64,000 nucleotides of DNA. Origin: Leptospira meyeri. Lineage in GTDB: Bacteria; Spirochaetota; Leptospiria; Leptospirales; Leptospiraceae. This document shows, one piece after another, positions 59,981-64,000 of this stretch. Both the position numbers and the translations under genes were made by a program. The DNA lies in assembly GCF_004368965.1 (NCBI RefSeq), contig NZ_SORO01000004.1, positions 1-64,000 of the forward strand, read 5' to 3'. Within the stretch, counting starts at the first letter, position 1. Every line of letters starts with the position of its first letter. The notes under the pieces are model-generated. The model worked only from the letters and a program-made list of their open reading frames with translations, made no database searches and was not told the DNA's origin.

Positions 59981-62133
59981 GCTGTTTGTTTTTTAATCAA
60001 AACTTTAATCCCACTAAATGCGGCGTTACCTGAGAACTCATCAATGGTTTGGTCATCGGTTAAATCATTGATGCTCACTCCAGAAAATTCTTTAGCCACC
60101 TTTTGGTTCGTCCCACTTCGATTGTGTCCAAATCCATGTGGTATACTAACGACACCTTTCATTAATTCTTCGGTAATCTCTACTGGAATTTGAATTTTCC
60201 CAACGGAGGATTCAACAATTACCTCTTCTTCATTCAAAATTCCCAATGTACTTGCATCGTCAGGATGGATCATAATCGTACAACGCGGTTTTCCTGTCAT
60301 TAGTTTTGGTAAGTTATGCATCCAGGAATTATTACTTCGCAAATGCCTTCGTCCTATTAGTAAAAAATGCGAATTTTCTGAAGCCAGGTCTTCCCATTCA
60401 TTAAACTTCCGACGAAGCCTTGGTAGGTCATCTTTTAAAATACTTGGGATAAGTTGGATTTTTTTATCTTCTGTATACAATCGATCCGGGAAACTGGGTT
60501 TCAGTGGACCTAAGTCAATTCCATGAGGATTGTTTTTGAGTAAATCTAAACTCATTTCACCTCCAGGAGTTCCTTTGGAACCGTAAGGTCCCGATTTGAG
60601 TGCATGATCAATGATGCTAGCGGGTGTTAGTTTGGTTCTAATGATTTCTTTCGGTAGTTCTTTTCCTGCTCTTGTTAATTCCAAACGTTTTGTAAGATCA
60701 GAAAATATTTCCCAATCATGCAACATTCCCGGTTCTGGAGAAAAAAGTGGTTGGTTGTATCTTACTGTATTTCTTACAGCAAAAACATTAAAAATCAAAT
60801 CATAGTGATCATGTTCTAAAGCGGATGTTGGAGGTAAGATATAATGTGCATGTTTTGTCGTTTCGTTCAGATAAAAATCAACACTAACCATAAAATCTAA
60901 ACTTGCGAGAGCCTTGTCCAACTTTGTTCCATTAGGTGTAGATAAAACCGGGTTTCCAGCCGAGGTAAAGAGGGCACGTATTTTTCCTTCTCCTTCCGTG
61001 AGAATTTCTTCAGCCAGGGCTGCAACAGGCAGTTCTTCGCTGAATTCAGGAAGTTTACGAACTCTTGATTGGTATGAATTAAAACTACCGGGTGACGAGC
61101 GCATCACAGATCCTTCTCCAACCAAGTCAACCGCAGGAAGAGTAAACATAGCCCCACCTTTTTGATCTAAATTCCCTGTGACAAGATTAATGACATTGAT
61201 AAGCCATTGACAAATTGCACCAAACTCTTGCGTCGAAACTCCAACCCTTCCATAACAAACAGCGGAGGCCGCATTCGCAAATTCGAATGTAATTCTTTCG
61301 ATGGTTTCTTTAGATACACCGGTAATTTTAGAAACTCTTTCTGGACTATATTCTTTTGTGATGTTTTCTAAGGATTTGAGATCTTCATTCCGAATCAAAT
61401 GACTTGGTTTGATGAGTTGTTTTTCAAAAAGAAAATGAAGGACAGCCAGTAGAAAGTATGCATCTGTTCCTGGTTTGATAAAAAGATGTTCGTTTGCATG
61501 TATTGCCGTTTCTGATTTCCTCGGATCAACCACGACGTATTTTCCACCTCGATCCTGAATGGCTTTGAGTCTTTTTTTGACATCTGGAACACTCATTAAA
61601 CTTCCGTTAGATGCGAATGGGTTGCCTCCTAAAATTAAGAAAAAATCGGTATGGTCAATATCTGGTATCGGTACCAATAGTTGGTGTCCAAACATTAAAT
61701 AAGAAAGTAATTGGTGGGGTAACTGGTCTACTGAAGTGGCCGAAAAATTATTTTTGGTTTTGAGCCGGCTAGCGAATCTTTGTCCCAGCAACATAGATCC
61801 ATAATTATGAACAGTAGGATTTCCATTATAAATGGCAACAGCGTTGTTTCCAAACTCAGATTGAATTCTGACAAGTTGATTGGCAATATCAGAGAGGGCA
61901 TCCACCCAAGTAACAGACTCCCAACCTGATTTTGTTCGTTTGAGCGGGAATTTGATTCGATCTGGGTCTTCGTATAAACTTTTTAGTTCGGGGCCTTTGG
62001 GACAAATATGACCACGACTGAATTTGTCGTCAGGATCTCCCTTAAAACCTTGGATAGAACCATCTTTCAAGTCGATCTGAAGTCCACACATTGCCTCACA
62101 TAAACTGCAAGACCGGTAATGAATTTGATGCAT
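59977..62133 (-). CDS. Molybdopterin oxidoreductase of uncertain substrate
   Basis: The 718-residue bis-MGD enzyme has an N-terminal [4Fe-4S] site C9-x2-C12-x3-C16 and C44 (SCSLCEAMCGL ... RGHICPKG), the Mo-binding domains (for example LGGNPFASNGSLMSVPDVKKRL) and a C-terminal dinucleotide-binding domain (HPDDASTLGILNEEE; VSIPHGFGHNRSG). The nitrate reductases usually carry a Cys as Mo ligand in an NSRLCM-type segment; here the corresponding region reads SATSVDQLPHQL, with no Cys, so its substrate is open. Context with moa genes and a NarK-type carrier is only suggestive of nitrate. It lacks a Tat signal, so it is cytoplasmic. Confidence 0.85.
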   Translation of the reverse strand: MHQIHYRSCSLCEAMCGLQIDLKDGSIQGFKGDPDDKFSRGHICPKGPELKSLYEDPDRIKFPLKRTKSGWESVTWVDALSDIANQLVRIQSEFGNNAVAIYNGNPTVHNYGSMLLGQRFASRLKTKNNFSATSVDQLPHQLLSYLMFGHQLLVPIPDIDHTDFFLILGGNPFASNGSLMSVPDVKKRLKAIQDRGGKYVVVDPRKSETAIHANEHLFIKPGTDAYFLLAVLHFLFEKQLIKPSHLIRNEDLKSLENITKEYSPERVSKITGVSKETIERITFEFANAASAVCYGRVGVSTQEFGAICQWLINVINLVTGNLDQKGGAMFTLPAVDLVGEGSVMRSSPGSFNSYQSRVRKLPEFSEELPVAALAEEILTEGEGKIRALFTSAGNPVLSTPNGTKLDKALASLDFMVSVDFYLNETTKHAHYILPPTSALEHDHYDLIFNVFAVRNTVRYNQPLFSPEPGMLHDWEIFSDLTKRLELTRAGKELPKEIIRTKLTPASIIDHALKSGPYGSKGTPGGEMSLDLLKNNPHGIDLGPLKPSFPDRLYTEDKKIQLIPSILKDDLPRLRRKFNEWEDLASENSHFLLIGRRHLRSNNSWMHNLPKLMTGKPRCTIMIHPDDASTLGILNEEEVIVESSVGKIQIPVEITEELMKGVVSIPHGFGHNRSGTNQKVAKEFSGVSINDLTDDQTIDEFSGNAAFSGIKVLIKKQTA

Positions 62134-62227
62134 AACTCTCTCCTAAGACGGAGATTCTAAGAGAGAGTTTTTTAAGATACAAGTGCAAAACGGATCGTGT
62201 TTCGATAAAATCGATCCATTTTTTGTA

Positions 62228-63583
62228 TTAAGTGGCCGAAGCCAAAGACGTTTCTTTTTCAACCGGAGGTAATATTTTGTTCATTTCGTCGCCAACCTCT
62301 TTTTCTTCTTCAGTTGAAAATCGAACAAGTAAGGTAAAGAAGGCGGCTACAGTTACAGTGACACCAATGATGAGTAACGCATTCTGGTAACTAAGATCTC
62401 CTCTAAATAAAAATCCAGCAGAGACAGCACCAGCATTTCCACCAGCACCAACAATACCGGAGACGGCACCAATTGCTTTTTTATTCACAAAAGGGACAAC
62501 AGAGAATGTGGCACCTTCTGACATCTGTACAAACAAACTAAAAACGATCATGGAGGAAATTGCAAGAATCAGTGAACTCATTTGCGAAAATAAAATCAAA
62601 CAAAGTCCTTCTCCAGCTAAAACAGCTGATAACCAAATGACTCTTCCACGAAGACCCCATTTGATTCCAAATTTATCTCCAAAGGCACCACCAAGTGTTC
62701 TTGCAAATAAATTCATTAAACCAAAAAGTCCAGCGATAAGTCCTGCAGTTGTTGGCGACAACTGAAACTGATCTACATAATATAACGCTGCGATATTGTT
62801 GATAGTAAGTTCAATTCCAAAACAAGCACCATAAGCAAGAAACAACAACCAAACTCTAGGATCTTTGATGACTAACAAAAAGTTGCTAAGTGAATTTTTC
62901 TTTCCACCTTGAAACGTGGGATAGGTTTCTTTGATATCTTTAAAGTTTCCACCAGGAGTATCTTGTGTTCCAAAATAATAAATGATACCCATAAAGAATA
63001 ATGCAGCACCAGGAACCACCATCGCAAGTCTCCAGGAAACTCCTGTAGTAAAACCAAAGGCAACAAAAAAACCAAAAAGGATTGGCATCACCATTTGTGT
63101 CACACCACCTCCTAAGTTTCCCCAACCTGCTGTTGTTGCATTTGCCGTACCAATGATATTAGGTGCAAACATAACAGAAGTATGGTATTGGGTGATTACA
63201 AAAGAAGCTCCAATCGCTCCAATGGCCAATCTTAATAACAAAAAAGAAAGATAACTATCGGCAAGCCCAATGCACATGACAGGGATAGATCCCAAAGTTA
63301 AAAGAATTGTATAGGAGATCCGTGGTCCAATTTTGTCACATAACCAGCCTATGAACAATCGCATAAAGATTGTTATGGCAACAGAGGCGATGATGATATT
63401 GCCAACTTGCGCCTTTGTTAAGGACAGTTCTTCTCTAACATAAACCATAAGTGGAGCAATTCCAAACCAACCAAAAAAACATAGAAAGAATGCAATCCAT
63501 GTTAGGTGAAAGGTGCGCATTTGTGGTGTCGCCAGGCTGAATAATTCGATTTTAGTTGCTTTCGCATGAGGTGTAATTGTCAC
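62228..63583 (-). CDS. NarK/NasA-type nitrate/nitrite transporter (MFS)
   Basis: The 451-residue carrier has 12 helices of the nitrate/nitrite porter family: FGWFGIAPLMVYVREELSLTKAQVGNI, RLFIGWLCDKIGPR, and the nitrate signature TTAGWGNLGGGVTQMVMP. The start is the GTG at 63583, with AGGAG at a good distance; upstream TTG is less likely. It lies 94 bp upstream of the molybdenum oxidoreductase and may share its transcript. The substrate could be nitrate or nitrite, and direction is not clear. Confidence 0.9.
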   Translation of the reverse strand: MTITPHAKATKIELFSLATPQMRTFHLTWIAFFLCFFGWFGIAPLMVYVREELSLTKAQVGNIIIASVAITIFMRLFIGWLCDKIGPRISYTILLTLGSIPVMCIGLADSYLSFLLLRLAIGAIGASFVITQYHTSVMFAPNIIGTANATTAGWGNLGGGVTQMVMPILFGFFVAFGFTTGVSWRLAMVVPGAALFFMGIIYYFGTQDTPGGNFKDIKETYPTFQGGKKNSLSNFLLVIKDPRVWLLFLAYGACFGIELTINNIAALYYVDQFQLSPTTAGLIAGLFGLMNLFARTLGGAFGDKFGIKWGLRGRVIWLSAVLAGEGLCLILFSQMSSLILAISSMIVFSLFVQMSEGATFSVVPFVNKKAIGAVSGIVGAGGNAGAVSAGFLFRGDLSYQNALLIIGVTVTVAAFFTLLVRFSTEEEKEVGDEMNKILPPVEKETSLASAT

Positions 63584-63788
63584 GGGAAGTTTACTCCTTT
63601 TGCTAAAAAACAATGCAAAAAGCGTACCATAGCGCGAAATGTCCTAAAATGGGCTAAAACGCTTTGAAATTGAACTTTACGCTTATGGATTTCCCTCGTG
63701 TAGAAAATGTACTACAATCGGACAATATTTTGACCAAAAAACAAAAGATCTGTGTACGGAATGTACAAATGGAGAGAAAGATTTTTGT

Positions 63789-64000
63789 TTACCAAGGTAA
63801 AAACTCGATAGTATCTTCTTTTTGAATTTGAGAAAGTTCGTTTGGAAAAATGGCAAGCCCGTCAGAGGAAATCCCAGCCCGTATGTCTCCGCTTCCATTA
63901 AAAGCAACAGGTGTCAGATAGGTTTTGTCGGAGGTTTCTAATTTTACAGGAAAAAATTCCGTAAGAGAACCTTTTTTTTGTTTGGTGGTAGAAAAGGGGA
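63789..64000 (-). CDS. moeA: C-terminal end of molybdopterin molybdotransferase
   Basis: The partial frame runs off the right edge and ends with LTPVAFNGSGDIRAGISSDGLAIFPNELSQIQKEDTIEFLPW, the MoeA C-terminal domain with its G-S-G-D and ADGL-like SSDGLA motifs. MoeA inserts Mo into molybdopterin. The rest is outside the window. It fits the Mo-cofactor locus here; the interval to the NarK-type gene is about 200 bp. Confidence 0.82.
   Translation of the reverse strand, partial: PFSTTKQKKGSLTEFFPVKLETSDKTYLTPVAFNGSGDIRAGISSDGLAIFPNELSQIQKEDTIEFLPW

Noticed and set aside
59977..62133. Annotation as assimilatory nitrate reductase nasA
   Set aside because: The carrier context is suggestive, but the cluster motif and missing Cys ligand do not match the known nitrate reductases, so only the general family name was given.

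Overview
The window looks like chromosomal DNA of a Leptospira species, probably from a saprophytic or low-virulence clade. This is inferred from AT-rich coding DNA, many secreted proteins with relaxed spirochaetal lipoboxes (LINC, FVSC, LSNC, FSFC), a 7TM-DISM hybrid histidine kinase, many two-component and MarR-type regulators, and short structured repeats between genes. No rRNA, tRNA, CRISPR array or complete insertion sequence was found.

Layout. (1) 0.3-9.5 kb is a defence and toxin island. It holds a type I restriction-modification operon (hsdR, hsdS, hsdM) with two insertions. A translationally coupled HTH-ImmA/IrrE protease plus DUF4411 PIN pair lies between hsdR and hsdS. A GxxExxY gene bracketed by inverted repeats lies between hsdS and hsdM. 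A small glycine-rich protein coupled to a zeta-like kinase follows. (2) 9.5-24 kb is mixed: a DEAD-box helicase, a DoxX/MarR divergent pair with clear operators, a hybrid kinase, an FG-GAP propeller lipoprotein, membrane proteins of unknown role, a reductase followed by a decayed class III nucleotide cyclase, and an SH3-TPR lipoprotein. (3) 24-34 kb carries a TMEM175-like channel, a GH1 glycosidase operon, a DsbA-like lipoprotein and several secreted proteins. (4) 34-40 kb is a signalling block: REC-EAL, a PAS hybrid kinase with Hpt, a chemoreceptor and a SpoIIAA-like protein. (5) 40.8-45 kb holds an SQR-like flavoprotein and a MarR regulon (DUF2306 protein, MarR, thiolase) with a shared 14-bp palindrome. 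(6) 45-56 kb holds secreted proteins, a glycosyltransferase, a Rnk/GreA-type factor, a second MarR regulon with a 20-bp palindromic operator, DNA repair (tag), hydrolases and a two-gene histidine-kinase unit. (7) 56-64 kb is a molybdenum-cofactor locus: moaA-moaD-moaE-mobA-HAD, a divergent MoeB-rhodanese gene, a molybdopterin oxidoreductase, a NarK-type transporter and the C-terminal end of moeA.

How it works together. The first 9.5 kb is a stack of restriction, PIN/protease and kinase modules that probably protect each other and the cell from foreign DNA. The last 8 kb makes Mo-cofactor and supplies one Mo-enzyme and one nitrate/nitrite-type transporter. Three MarR-type circuits have visible operators. 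The signs of decay (nucleotide cyclase, YjdI-like ferredoxin) and the structured repeats at gene ends are the clearest traces of recent genome change.

All product names are from reading sequence motifs. No database search was run.
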